A DNA stretch of 64,000 bases, from NCBI GenBank assembly GCA_018798825.1, contig CP076357.1:682001-746000 (forward strand), read 5' to 3'. The first letter of the stretch is position 1. The number at the start of each line of letters is the position of its first letter. Source of the stretch: Ochrobactrum sp. BTU1. GTDB taxonomy: Bacteria > Pseudomonadota > Alphaproteobacteria > Rhizobiales > Rhizobiaceae. The notes under the pieces are model-generated. The model was not told the DNA's origin, did no database searches, and worked only from the letters and a program-made list of their open reading frames with translations. This document shows positions 18,004 through 26,619 of this stretch, in pieces. A program made the translations under genes and the position numbers.

Positions 18004-18567
18004 ATCGACTAAAATTCCACTATAAGGGTGAGTGCTCGAACTACTAAGCTTATCCGTCGTTCTTATCGAGTTTAAAGGCCTTTATGAAGTGGTTACCGAT
18101 CGGCGCAGCTCTCCAAAGAATGCTATTCAGCCGAGCGATAATTTTATGACGATAGACCGGCAGCCTTCCTGGAAGCAGCGACCTTATCGCCCTTTCGGCA
18201 GTAATCCTAGCATCTATGTCGCCTGCCTTGCTGCCTACAACGACTTTCACCGCTGCACCCATCTGATTGCGCTGGCGCATCGCGTCGAGGGTTCATATGA
18301 CGAGGTTCGCACCATGTGATCGAAGTCGAAATCTTTCCGAACACTGGTCGGCGCTTTAAGCGTGGAACGGCGGCGTTCATATTTCTATGCCGAAATTTCT
18401 CAATCGCCAGGATGAAAATGCGAGCATTTATGTGATTGAAATAAGCGATATTTTCCGAGTAATGCAGCAACGTTCGTCGTACGGCGACAACCGAACGGCA
18501 GCCAAATGACGGGTCATCGAGGGCCGACAACCTTCCGTCATTTGGTGTGCTTTCTTCTCAAACGTTC
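18004..18567. other. gene-poor stretch with a degenerate fragment
   Basis: Some 560 bp. Besides the ArdA-like fragment at 18146-18319, a 40-codon frame at 18387-18509 contains NASIYVIEISDIFRVMQQR, which I cannot assign. No ribosome sites stand out. It looks like decayed coding sequence. Confidence 0.4.
18146..18319 (+). pseudogene. possible remnant of an ArdA-type antirestriction gene
   Basis: A 57-codon frame contains PSIYVACLAAYN, the usual opening strand of ArdA antirestriction proteins, followed by a degraded helix ending EGSYDEVRTM and then a stop. ArdA is normally about 165 residues, so most of the protein is missing. Such genes travel on mobile elements, which would make this a scar. 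The match is short and by eye. Confidence 0.3.
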
Positions 18568-19452
18568 TCAGTTCACAGGGCTAGGATTGGTTTTGGGGTA
18601 GGTCTTGACCACCTCAACCGATGAGACCCTGTCATCCATTCCATAACGGCCCAGATTTTGAAGGCCCCATCTAGACAGAGTGACTTTTTGGCTTTGTCCG
18701 AAGCGCGGGTCGCTAAAGTCATGGTTGTAAAGGGTAACGTTTAGCCGCCCAGCACGTTGCTTTGGAACGAAGATGCTGCTCATCGTGTCATTCGGTATCC
18801 CTAGACTTGCAACATTGAAGCGATATGTTTCCTGTATGTTGGTCTTTAGCCCTTGAGGCGTAAAGATCAGCATTTCTTGTCGCGAAATCAACTTGTCTGG
18901 AGTGAGACGTAAGGAGGAGTTCTTGCCTAATCCCATTTCATGTTCGAACACGTGTACATTGTCACCCCATGGGTAAGGCCAGTTTGTCGTATCATCGATT
19001 GAAGGAGGACCTTCTTTCGGTATTTCTGGCGCATCGACGTATTCAAGACCCTTAATGTCGAACCAGACTTGCACATTTAGATCGGTCTTTTGTGGATCTG
19101 CTGCTATCACGCTCCAGGTCGTGTACGGACCGAATTTGTCCATGTCGATCGTTATCTCGCCTTTTGCCCTGTCGTCTGGGTCGAGCCATTGAGGACCGTC
19201 ACGCTCAATGGCGACAAGACGCACGTTGAACTTGTTGTTGACGACACGAGGGTGAATTGTTGGACGTATTGTATCCCGTCCGAAATATCCAGGAGCCGGA
19301 AGCAGGTCGCTTGGGCCTTTGTCAAATAGCCGATAGGCTTCCCGACCTTCAAACCAAAGATACCACTCCAATTCGTGGTCATGGCCGCGGTTTTCGGAAT
19401 AGTTGTTCGGGTTCCAACGCGTAAGTTGAACGCTCAATTCCTTTGCCAGCAT
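18568..19452 (-). CDS. hypothetical protein with a beta-gamma-crystallin-like C-terminus
   Basis: 294 residues from the ATG at 19452, chosen because GGGAGG lies about 10 nt upstream; the frame can extend to a TTG at 19512. The N-terminal 230 residues are beta-rich and Trp/Tyr-rich and I do not recognise them. The last 60 residues contain RLNVTLYNHDFSDPRFGQS... LQNLGRYGMDDRVSSVEVV, which fits a crystallin Greek-key half with the calcium motif [DN][DN]xx[ST]S as DDRVSS. No signal peptide, so cytoplasmic or exported by another route. Confidence 0.65.
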   Translation of the reverse strand: MLAKELSVQLTRWNPNNYSENRGHDHELEWYLWFEGREAYRLFDKGPSDLLPAPGYFGRDTIRPTIHPRVVNNKFNVRLVAIERDGPQWLDPDDRAKGEITIDMDKFGPYTTWSVIAADPQKTDLNVQVWFDIKGLEYVDAPEIPKEGPPSIDDTTNWPYPWGDNVHVFEHEMGLGKNSSLRLTPDKLISRQEMLIFTPQGLKTNIQETYRFNVASLGIPNDTMSSIFVPKQRAGRLNVTLYNHDFSDPRFGQSQKVTLSRWGLQNLGRYGMDDRVSSVEVVKTYPKTNPSPVN

Positions 19453-19765
19453 TTTCTCTTTTCCTCCCATTAAGTAGATATCGAAGCTTGGCAGAAATTC
19501 ACGTTTTGACAAGTAAGCCGCTTAACGCATGAGGTTTGCTAGGCAAAGGCGCCCTTAGCTGGGTTTACTTAAGCAGCCTTACGCAAAATAGTGCAATCAA
19601 AACAGACCGATGCACTGCGGCGCACAAAACACCGGTTTTTTATAAAGGCGGTTCCAAGCCTGCAATGGAGCTGGGCTAACGATGTTCAAACGAAACAATT
19701 CATGCGTGAAAGCGTTGTCCTATTCGGCGGCTGAGTTTCCGAGCTTCAACGAAGGAGAAGTAGCC

Positions 19766-19966
19766 ATGATAGAGAACGGTTATAAGGTGAGACAAGAAAC
19801 CGATGGTACGTGGTCAGTGGTAGAAGCCTATCGCGGCGAACCCGTAGAATACAAAGGTAAGTTTCAGACCGGTTTAACTGAGGCAGAAGCGAATGATTGC
19901 CTTGTTCAAGTCACTCGCACATACATGGAGCGACAACACGAAGGCGGAAGCGGTAACTTGCCTTAG
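19766..19966 (+). CDS. small hypothetical protein, 66 aa
   Basis: The ATG at 19766 is chosen because AAGGAG lies 9 nt upstream. The chain ([19 protein letters not shown]... [12 protein letters not shown]) looks like a small soluble alpha/beta domain. Family not recognised. Its stop overlaps the 3' end of the glutaminase gene on the other strand by 4 nt. Confidence 0.62.
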   Translation: MIENGYKVRQETDGTWSVVEAYRGEPVEYKGKFQTGLTEAEANDCLVQVTRTYMERQHEGGSGNLP

Positions 19967-20916
19967 ATTACTGACATGGGCGACGCCGCCCCAAAGACCG
20001 ACCATCCCATTTCCTTGCACAATTTTTCAAGGGCGCGAGTTCCAAGCAAGGAGTTGCCATGCTGGTTCAGTCCTGGCGACCAGACAGCGATCGACGCGAT
20101 ACCGGGAACAGTTGCAATGATCCCACCGCCCACGCCACTTTTAGCCGGCACTCCTACCCGAAAAGCGAAATCGCCAGAGCCGTCATAATGGCCGCACGTC
20201 ATCATCAGCGCGTTAATTCGAAGAGCTCGCTCAACACTGACAATTCGGTGACCACTTAATGGATCCCGACCTGAAGCGGAGAGGAAGAGGGCAGAGCGTG
20301 CCAGTTGTTCACAGGACATCGCCAATGCACACTGGTGATGGTAAACGCCTAAAACATGCGAAGGATGGTTATCGAGGTTTTTGTTGGCTTTGAGCAGGTT
20401 GGCAAGCGCTGCGTTATTAAAGCCTGTTTGATCCTCGGCTTTCGCAACGCTCTCATCTATGAATATATCGTCGTCATCCGAAACTGAATGAACAAATCGA
20501 ACAATCTCGCCTATTGTCTCCCGCGGTTTATGAGAACTTAGCAAGATATCGGCGACGACAATTGCCCCGGCATTGATAAAGGGGTTGCGCGGGATGCCTT
20601 TTTCTAGTTCCAACAGAACGCTTGAGTTGAATGGATCACCAGATGGCTCGCGGCCTACCCTATTCCAGATGCTGTCACCGCGTTTACCGAGTGCAAGCGT
20701 CAAAGCAAAAACTTTGGAAATACTTTGGATCGAAAATTTTTCCTTTGCGTTGCCAACGGAGAGCAATGCTCCCTCATGTAGCATCACCGCCATTCCAAAT
20801 TTAGCTGGATCGATCTGCGCAAGAGGTGGAATGTAATCCGCAACCTTTCCGCGGGCTTCCTGCTGTGAGATCTCTGCCTCGATATCGGACAGAACGGCGC
20901 TCAATCGCTGCTTCAA
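19963..20916 (-). CDS. glsA: glutaminase
   Basis: Hydrolyses glutamine to glutamate and ammonia; a serine-dependent, beta-lactamase-fold enzyme of about 310 residues. Visible motifs are [16 protein letters not shown] with the catalytic Ser-x-x-Lys, [15 protein letters not shown], and [16 protein letters not shown] near the C-terminus. No ATG is in frame: candidate starts are TTG at 20916 (AAGGA 6 nt upstream, 317 aa, my choice) or TTG at 21009 (348 aa). In several bacteria glutaminase supports acid resistance, which would fit the stress setting. Confidence 0.9.
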   Translation of the reverse strand: MKQRLSAVLSDIEAEISQQEARGKVADYIPPLAQIDPAKFGMAVMLHEGALLSVGNAKEKFSIQSISKVFALTLALGKRGDSIWNRVGREPSGDPFNSSVLLELEKGIPRNPFINAGAIVVADILLSSHKPRETIGEIVRFVHSVSDDDDIFIDESVAKAEDQTGFNNAALANLLKANKNLDNHPSHVLGVYHHQCALAMSCEQLARSALFLSASGRDPLSGHRIVSVERALRINALMMTCGHYDGSGDFAFRVGVPAKSGVGGGIIATVPGIASIAVWSPGLNQHGNSLLGTRALEKLCKEMGWSVFGAASPMSVI

Positions 20917-21125
20917 TTCAACTTCCTTCAAGGCTTCCAATTGTGAACGCGAAAGCCGTGATTCGGCTGTCTTTGAAAGAGCTAACACAAGGATTATAGG
21001 GAAAACCAAACATTAATGTCCGCCCCGCAAATATCAGATGAACCGTAGCTCTCTGAGGGTCTGCTTCGCTTGAATCAGTATCATGATTGCGGATCTATGT
21101 AGTTATATAGAACAGTCTTTCCTGC

Positions 21126-22607
21126 TCAGTGGTTATTGTGTCTGGCTGTCCTGAAGCGCATTTTGAGCCGGTTCCAACCCTTGAATAGCCCGCGTTTGGA
21201 CGTGGATTCGAATATTTCCTCTGGACCATTGGGATCGAGGATTTCATTTTCAGCCAACCATTTTTCGATTTCGGAGAGTTGCGGCAGCTTATAGGGATAC
21301 AAGCTGCGTCCGGTTCCACTCAAGTTTTCGATCGTTTTGATCATTGACCCGGTTTTCGCATAAAGACGCGATACGACCTCTTCCGTCACGCCCAAATGTT
21401 CAGCGATAAGGTCGTTACGCAACCAACTGATTTCCAGTCTCAATCCTTCGTATTTATCCCGTTCAGCAGAAAGGATGACATCACATTCACTATCCAGGCG
21501 CATTGAGCGATTGTTGAGATTCGATGAACCGACCCGCAATATTGCATCGTCAACAACCATGACTTTGGCGTGGACATAGATGGGGTGCCCGTTCGTCGTC
21601 TGCGGATGCCAAATCCGCAGGCGACTTTTATGGTCGATGCGCTGCAAAGCCTTTACCAATCTCGCGCGGGCCGTGTCCATCGCAAGCGGCTCTAACCAAC
21701 CTTGAGCTGAATTGGGTGTGATGATAACGATCTCAGGTGGGTCTGGCTCTAAGAGACGCTCGGCCAATGCATGAGCGATTTTTCGCGATGCAAAATATTG
21801 GCTTTCTGCGTAAATCAAGCGTTTCGCTCGCCGTATCATATCGAGCCAGGCTGCCTCGATTTCATGTACCGGCAACTGATTTTCCATTTTTGGAAGGGTC
21901 CGTGCGATACCCAGATGCATATTTGCAAAGGTCGCAACCAAGGTTTCAGGCCAACAATCGTGCCGCTCGGCGCAGGGTCTAAGGGCCTCACCTGTAGCCG
22001 CTTCCCACCGCATTCTGGCGAGATCTCCGATTGCCTTGGCGGCGTCGCCATCAAAGGCGCTAGTTGTGTCATGCCACGGCTCCTGTGGAGAGCCGCTTGG
22101 CGTAACCCTGCGCGGATCGTCGTCAAGGTGCTCACGGGTGTCCCAGCGCCGCATTGTAAGGTCAATTCCACCGCAAAATGCGATGCTGTCATCGATTGCT
22201 ACGATTTTCTGATGGTGGGAAGCAGCAATTGGATGTTTTGCATCGAACTTCAACGTAATCCGCGGGTGAGCCTTCCATCTCATCACAGTCCACAGCATGT
22301 TACCGCGTAACAGGGCCCTTAGTGCCCCCGTATCCCAGCGCAGCAATCGGATTTCTAATGAGGGCGTCCGATCTGCCAGCCAAAGGATAAAGTCACCCAG
22401 ATATTGCGGCCCCCCGTCATTTCCCGCGCCAAGCGAGATCCGAGTGTCAAAATCCCAGCCGACAAGCAAGATCGATTGACGTGCCTTCAAGAGCGCCTGT
22501 CGAAGGGAGATAAAGTAGTCGGCACCATCGACAATGAACGCAAAGCGTTCAGCGTTTTCGACGCGCCAGCAATTCACTCCAGGCTGCAACAACTGATCTT
22601 CGGACAT
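21126..22607 (-). CDS. phospholipase D-family protein (cardiolipin synthase-like)
   Basis: 493 residues with two complete HxKx4D motifs, SHHQKIVAIDDSIAFCGGIDL near residue 136 and VHAKVMVVDDAILRVGSSNLNNRS near residue 345. Both catalytic halves are present, so it should be active on a phosphodiester of a phospholipid. There are no strong N-terminal membrane helices, unlike typical Cls, so a soluble PLD or ClsB-like role is possible. It follows the MgtC-type gene by 56 bp on the same strand and may share its stress promoter. Confidence 0.9.
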   Translation of the reverse strand: MSEDQLLQPGVNCWRVENAERFAFIVDGADYFISLRQALLKARQSILLVGWDFDTRISLGAGNDGGPQYLGDFILWLADRTPSLEIRLLRWDTGALRALLRGNMLWTVMRWKAHPRITLKFDAKHPIAASHHQKIVAIDDSIAFCGGIDLTMRRWDTREHLDDDPRRVTPSGSPQEPWHDTTSAFDGDAAKAIGDLARMRWEAATGEALRPCAERHDCWPETLVATFANMHLGIARTLPKMENQLPVHEIEAAWLDMIRRAKRLIYAESQYFASRKIAHALAERLLEPDPPEIVIITPNSAQGWLEPLAMDTARARLVKALQRIDHKSRLRIWHPQTTNGHPIYVHAKVMVVDDAILRVGSSNLNNRSMRLDSECDVILSAERDKYEGLRLEISWLRNDLIAEHLGVTEEVVSRLYAKTGSMIKTIENLSGTGRSLYPYKLPQLSEIEKWLAENEILDPNGPEEIFESTSKRGLFKGWNRLKMRFRTARHNNH

Positions 22608-22663
22608 GTCCCCCGTCCTTTACTCGTATCGCCTGCGAAGTGCGGTTCCAACAAAATGGAGCC

Positions 22664-23167
22664 TCAAACGATCTTGTCGCTTTCAGTCGACGTTCCCGCT
22701 TCAATTTGATGGACATCTTCGACTTTTCCATTCGAAAAGAGGACAAGGGTGATTAAGGCAAACACCATAATGATAAGAGCGATGTCAAATGCGTTCACCG
22801 CGCAAGCAATCCCAATTGCGCCTGTGGCCCAGAGACTTGCAGCTGTGGCCGTTCCTTTTACAGAGGAACTAAGACGAAGGATTGCGCCTCCGCCTATGAA
22901 ACCCATGCCGGTGATAACCCCTTCAATTATCCGGGCCAATGCCTCGGGGCTTTGGGCTGTTATCCCTTCGGTTGCCTGGACAAAACCACAGCTAGCAACC
23001 GCAACGAGAGGGAATGTCCGCAACCCCGCACTTCGCTCTTCTCTTTCTCGGTGCCACCCGATGGGAAGAGCTAAAACATAGGCGGCTACGAGCGTGATCA
23101 CATGGGGCCAGATGTTGAAATTGTCGGAATTCAGAGCGTCATAAAGCGCGGCGTGGAATTGTTCCAT
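22664..23167 (-). CDS. MgtC/SapB-family membrane protein
   Basis: 167 residues from the ATG at 23167, with GAGGG 8 nt upstream. Five hydrophobic helices and the family signatures PIGWHREREERSAGLRTFPLVA, GVITGMGFIGGGAIL and VKGTATAASLWATGAIG are clear. MgtC proteins aid survival in low magnesium and in macrophages, partly by acting on the F-type ATPase. It is preceded by a perfect GGAAC-N16-CGTT promoter, so here it looks like a general-stress gene. Confidence 0.92.
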   Translation of the reverse strand: MEQFHAALYDALNSDNFNIWPHVITLVAAYVLALPIGWHREREERSAGLRTFPLVAVASCGFVQATEGITAQSPEALARIIEGVITGMGFIGGGAILRLSSSVKGTATAASLWATGAIGIACAVNAFDIALIIMVFALITLVLFSNGKVEDVHQIEAGTSTESDKIV

Positions 23168-23197
23168 ACGTTCAACCCTCAAGATTTGTGCGTCATA

Positions 23198-23222
23198 AAC
23201 GTACCAAGCTCAATAACGTTCC
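23198..23222 (-). promoter_or_regulatory. EcfG-type promoter, exact consensus (mgtC-like gene)
   Basis: GGAAC (23218-23222), 16 nt, CGTT (23198-23201) on the minus strand, 31 nt before the start codon. Confidence 0.68.
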
Positions 23223-23258
23223 CCCGCCTCTCAAACTGCAGGATGGCTGCACGGTGTT

Positions 23259-23283
23259 GGAACAAAGGTTCAACAGTTAAGTT
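23259..23283 (+). promoter_or_regulatory. EcfG-type promoter for the exonuclease gene
   Basis: GGAAC (23259-23263), 16 nt, AGTT (23280-23283), divergent from the mgtC-like promoter 36 bp away. The exonuclease start codon follows about 130 nt later. Confidence 0.5.
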
Positions 23284-23411
23284 AACGCACACCCCTCGGC
23301 GGCGACGGCAAAGCCTGACAAGCCGTGATGTAGATGCAGAGAAACGGGGTATTTGGAATTTCTCGGCCTTTCAAAGACCTTATTGATTTGGCAGCAATGA
23401 AAGGAACTTCC

Positions 23412-24182
23412 GTGCGGATTGCGACCTACAATGTGAATGGTATCAATGGTCGATTACCGGTCCTGATGCGATGGCTCAAGGAAGACAGACCCGACATTGT
23501 AGCGCTTCAGGAATTGAAGACGACGAACGAGAAGTTCCCTTACTTGGCGTTGTCCGAAATAGGCTATCAGGCAGTTTGCCACGGCCAGAAAAGTTGGAAT
23601 GGCGTTGCCATTCTTGCCCGGGGCCAGATGCCTGTTTTGACACGCGTTGGCCTGCCAGGGGATACCAGTGATACACAGAGCCGCTATATTGAAGCTGCCG
23701 TAAATGGTATTCTTATTGGTTGCCTTTATCTTCCTAACGGCAACCCGGTGCCGAGTTCAAAATACGACTTCAAGCTTTCCTGGCTCAAAAGATTGCACAC
23801 TTATTCGGCTCAACTCCTGGACCTGAATGTGCCGGTAGCATTGCTTGGCGATTTCAATATTATACCGACAGATTTTGATGTTTACGCCCCTGAACGGTGG
23901 CGCGATGATGCGCTCTTTCGTCAGCAAGTCAGAGAGGCCTTTTCTCTGCTCTTAAGCTTGGGGTGGACGGATGCGGTCAGACAGCGGCATCCCAAGCAAC
24001 AGAGTTTTACGTTTTGGAAATACTGGCGCAACTCATTTCAAAGAGATGCCGGCCTCAGAATAGACCATGTGCTGCTCGACCCCAACCTTGCATCAAGGCT
24101 TCGAACGGCAGACGTTCGAAGAGAGCCCCGAGGTTGGATTCGAACAAGTGACCATGCACCTGTAATGGTCGTTCTCGATTAA
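23412..24182 (+). CDS. exodeoxyribonuclease III-type AP endonuclease
   Basis: 256 residues of the EEP nuclease fold, acting in base-excision repair. Motifs seen are RIATYNVNGINGRL, IVALQELKTTNEKFP with the metal-binding Glu, LLGDFNIIPTDFDV and the terminal TSDHAPVMVVLD with the catalytic Asp-His. I prefer the GTG at 23412 because AAGGA lies 6 nt upstream and family members begin near MRIATYNVNG; an ATG at 23397 would add five residues. Confidence 0.9.
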   Translation: MRIATYNVNGINGRLPVLMRWLKEDRPDIVALQELKTTNEKFPYLALSEIGYQAVCHGQKSWNGVAILARGQMPVLTRVGLPGDTSDTQSRYIEAAVNGILIGCLYLPNGNPVPSSKYDFKLSWLKRLHTYSAQLLDLNVPVALLGDFNIIPTDFDVYAPERWRDDALFRQQVREAFSLLLSLGWTDAVRQRHPKQQSFTFWKYWRNSFQRDAGLRIDHVLLDPNLASRLRTADVRREPRGWIRTSDHAPVMVVLD

Positions 24183-24296
24183 ATCCCCGGATGAATTTAA
24201 TATGCGCAAAGGTTTATGGGCTGCCGAAATGCGCACTGTCGCGGATTCTTCGAAGTCTTAGGTTAACCGTGCTTCTCCCTCCCACGCGTCAGGTTC

Positions 24297-24569
24297 TCAA
24301 TCGGATTGAGCAGGCTTGCTCGGCTGGTCACCGCCAGTACCCGTCTCTGGGGTATTATCTGTCTTGATCTCGCGAGGTGGTTGGCTGGGCGTGTCCGATG
24401 TGGGAGGCGTTTGAATGCCCTGTGATGTCTGCCACGAACCGCCGCCACTCATACTCCACACCAAAAAGATGCCGATTATTACGATCAAAACAATCAGAAT
24501 AAGACGTGGAAAATATCGCAACATCTTAGAGGATCCGCCTTCACCTTTTAAATTCTTCTTCTCGGGCAT
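24297..24569 (-). CDS. small single-pass membrane protein
   Basis: About 90 residues from the ATG at 24569 with GGAGG 5 nt upstream. A charged N-terminus, one membrane helix (LILIVLIVIIGIFLVWSM) and a Pro/Thr/Asp-rich periplasmic tail. It starts on the last base of the preceding stop (TGATG), so translation is coupled to the gene at 24569-24922. Function unknown. Confidence 0.7.
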   Translation of the reverse strand: MPEKKNLKGEGGSSKMLRYFPRLILIVLIVIIGIFLVWSMSGGGSWQTSQGIQTPPTSDTPSQPPREIKTDNTPETGTGGDQPSKPAQSD

Positions 24570-24922
24570 CATTTCCTCCACCCCAAAAAAGTCGCTACAA
24601 AGACCAGTATAACTATGACGAGGAGCGCAGAGATTATTGGAGCAAGTCCTCGCGATTTGCCTTTTTTCTCATATTCGCGTGGCCCGTGATCCCATGCCCT
24701 CATGCCACTCGCATGAGTTGTTGCGTTGACGTTTTGAACGCCCTTTTCAAGCTTGGGTGATTGCGCTTCGGTCAGGGTAGGATTCCCGCCCACCTCCGCG
24801 TCAGTCTCATAGGGTGCCACTGCCGGATCAAAGCCTGCGACCTTATCACCAGTTTCGCCTTTTTGAATGGCACCACGCGTGCGGGCACCAGAACTCCGGT
24901 CAGGCTGAATTTCTTTTACCAT
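24569..24922 (-). CDS. C-tail-anchored hypothetical membrane protein
   Basis: 117 residues from the ATG at 24922, chosen because GGGAGG lies 6 nt upstream. The chain is hydrophilic up to about residue 90 and ends in a single helix (ISALLVIVILVFVATFLGW), so it is anchored by its tail. An EcfG-type promoter precedes it. Translationally coupled to the next small membrane gene; the two products probably work together. Confidence 0.68.
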   Translation of the reverse strand: MVKEIQPDRSSGARTRGAIQKGETGDKVAGFDPAVAPYETDAEVGGNPTLTEAQSPKLEKGVQNVNATTHASGMRAWDHGPREYEKKGKSRGLAPIISALLVIVILVFVATFLGWRK

Positions 24923-24940
24923 TCTAAACCTCCCAATCAG

Positions 24941-24965
24941 AACCGCACAGTCTCGCAAATGTTCC
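24941..24965 (-). promoter_or_regulatory. EcfG-type promoter for the small membrane-protein pair
   Basis: GGAAC (24961-24965), 16 nt, GGTT (24941-24944) on the minus strand, 18 nt before the ATG at 24922. Confidence 0.5.
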
Positions 24966-25143
24966 CTCGCGATACCTCTCCGCGCGTTACAGGGTTTGGG
25001 ATACAGCAGCCTGATTTCTAATACTCTTAGAAATGCCATCTTTCGTTCACGACAAGCCTTCGCTGATCGCCGTGAATAAAGTTCCGAAGAGGCTGAAACT
25101 TTTTGATTGCTGTGGAGTTATTTGAGCAATGCCAAACCAGCTC

Positions 25144-25172
25144 GCCAGTGAGATAACGACACATTCACTGGC
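25144..25172. promoter_or_regulatory. inverted repeat upstream of the 24-residue peptide gene
   Basis: GCCAGTGA and TCACTGGC arms of 8 bp, perfectly complementary, with a 13-nt spacer, 32 nt before the peptide start codon. It could be an operator or an mRNA hairpin. Confidence 0.4.
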
Positions 25173-25204
25173 CCTGGTGTCTATTATAAAAGGAGATAAT
25201 CAAC

Positions 25205-25279
25205 ATGAATTCTATCATCTATTTAGTAGGCCTTGTCGTAATCGTGTTGTTCATTCTTTCTTTTCTGGGATTACGCTGA
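25205..25279 (+). CDS. 24-residue membrane peptide, translationally coupled
   Basis: The frame reads MNSIIYLVGLVVIVLFILSF then LGLR and stops. AAAGGAGA lies about 9 nt before the ATG, a strong site. Its stop TGA shares a base with the next ATG (TGATG), so translation of the large membrane protein downstream is coupled to it. Almost the whole peptide is one helix ending in Arg. It may be a subunit, an assembly peptide or a translation-coupling leader. Confidence 0.75.
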   Translation: MNSIIYLVGLVVIVLFILSFLGLR

Positions 25280-26370
25280 TGGTTGACCAAACTGTAATCG
25301 ATAGTACTTCGGACCGCGGATACATAGACTGGGCCGCAATTTTTGCTGGCGCTGTCGTTGCGTCGGCTATCATGGCCGTTATGACCGCTTTCGCGAGCGG
25401 GCTGGGTCTAAGTTCCTTCTCGGTCGATGATGGTGGCGACCTCAGTGTCGCCTGGCTTGTAATAACCGCACTTTTTCTAATTCTGTCGATGGTCGCCTCC
25501 TATATGCTGGGTGGTTATATCACTGGCAGAATGCGCCGCCCCACCGGGACGGCCACACGCGACGAATCCACCGTTCGCGATGGGATCAATGGCCTTGTCG
25601 TTTGGGGTCTTGGTACTGTGATATCTGCGCTTTTCGCGTTAAGTGTGATTTCAGGTGGAGCTAAAGTTGTTGGAAATGCTGCCCAGACAGCTGTGGAAGC
25701 CACGGGTTCTGTGGTTGGCGGCGCTGCACAAGGCGCTGGACAAATAGCTGGTGGTGTCCTGTCAGGCGTAGGAAACGCAGCAGGTGGTCTAGCGCAAGGT
25801 GCAGGCCAAGCGGCAGCACCCTCTGTTGAACAGATGTTGCCAGAGGGCTTAAAGACCAATCCGATGGACTATCTGACTGACACGCTTCTTCGGACTGATA
25901 ATCCAAACACGACAGCTGGTCAGGAAGCCCAGGATGTTGCCAATTTCCAAAGGCAGGCCGCTGGCATCCTCGGTAATTTGCTTTCCACAGGCGAAATATC
26001 TGAAGCAGATAAGACTTGGCTGAGCACACAAGTCGCTAATCGCACGGGCATCAGCCAAACTGACGCCGACACGCGTGTTAATCAGGCAGTGGAACGTGTT
26101 CAGACACTTCGAACAGAAGCTCAAACGAAATTTGATCAAGCCCAAAAGGCAGTTGCTGATGCAAGAGCTGAAGCTGAGAAGGCAATTGAGGAAGCTAAGA
26201 CGAAAGCCGCTGATGCTGCGGAGCAAGCAAGGATTACCGGTATTTTGACTGCATTCTTCCTTGCTGCTTCTGCGCTTGTTGCTGCCGCAGCAGCCTATAT
26301 TGGTGCTGTGCATGGCGGCCGCCATCGCGAGGAAGGTCGCATATGGGGCGGTCTTGCGTATCGCCGATAA
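25279..26370 (+). CDS. membrane protein with Gly/Ala-rich and coiled-coil segments
   Basis: 363 residues from the ATG at 25279. Two N-terminal helices (IFAGAVVASAIMAVMTAF and a second near residue 65) and a third near 120 are followed by a Gly/Ala repeat (VGGAAQGAGQIAGGVLSGVG). Then come a soluble helical part with a long coiled coil (FDQAQKAVADARAEAEKAIE) and a last helix (GILTAFFLAASALVAAAAAYIGAVHGG). I do not recognise a named function. It resembles rhizobial PhnA-like/YrzE-type membrane proteins in layout only. Coupled to the 24-residue peptide. Confidence 0.75.
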   Translation: MVDQTVIDSTSDRGYIDWAAIFAGAVVASAIMAVMTAFASGLGLSSFSVDDGGDLSVAWLVITALFLILSMVASYMLGGYITGRMRRPTGTATRDESTVRDGINGLVVWGLGTVISALFALSVISGGAKVVGNAAQTAVEATGSVVGGAAQGAGQIAGGVLSGVGNAAGGLAQGAGQAAAPSVEQMLPEGLKTNPMDYLTDTLLRTDNPNTTAGQEAQDVANFQRQAAGILGNLLSTGEISEADKTWLSTQVANRTGISQTDADTRVNQAVERVQTLRTEAQTKFDQAQKAVADARAEAEKAIEEAKTKAADAAEQARITGILTAFFLAASALVAAAAAYIGAVHGGRHREEGRIWGGLAYRR

Positions 26371-26395
26371 GTAGGGATACGAGCAGCCAAACACA

Positions 26396-26423
26396 CAGGA
26401 TCTCTGTAAAGACAGAGATCCTG
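26396..26423 (+). terminator. intrinsic terminator
   Basis: CAGGATCTCTGT and ACAGAGATCCTG form a perfect 12-bp stem with a 4-nt loop, followed by TTT. It lies 25 nt past the stop of the large membrane protein gene. Confidence 0.82.
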
Positions 26424-26582
26424 TTTGCTATTTATATATTGCAGCCCGATCAAAAATGAGGTTCGGACCTTTGAAAACAGGACCGTTACAAGCCCGATCG
26501 GTGTGAAAAGGATCGTGCTTTTAAATCGCGTTACAAGACCAAATGCGGGATCAGTTTGATGTTTTGACGCTCTCTCAAAGTG

Positions 26583-26613
26583 TTGTGAGGCGCTAATTAC
26601 AGCGCCTCATCAC
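26583..26613. terminator. hairpin between convergent genes
   Basis: GTGAGGCGC and GCGCCTCA-type arms pair across a short loop just past the stop of the GlcG/HbpS-family gene; a T-rich run follows on the plus strand. Possibly bidirectional. Confidence 0.5.
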
Positions 26614-26619
26614 GCTTTA

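Noticed and set aside
18207-18530. 107-codon minus-strand frame
   Set aside because: It lies in the decayed stretch, opposite the ArdA-like fragment, with no ribosome site or domain.
22619-22646. GGAAC upstream of the phospholipase D gene as an EcfG promoter
   Set aside because: No TT falls at the required 18-19 nt spacing; the gene is more likely read from the mgtC-like promoter.
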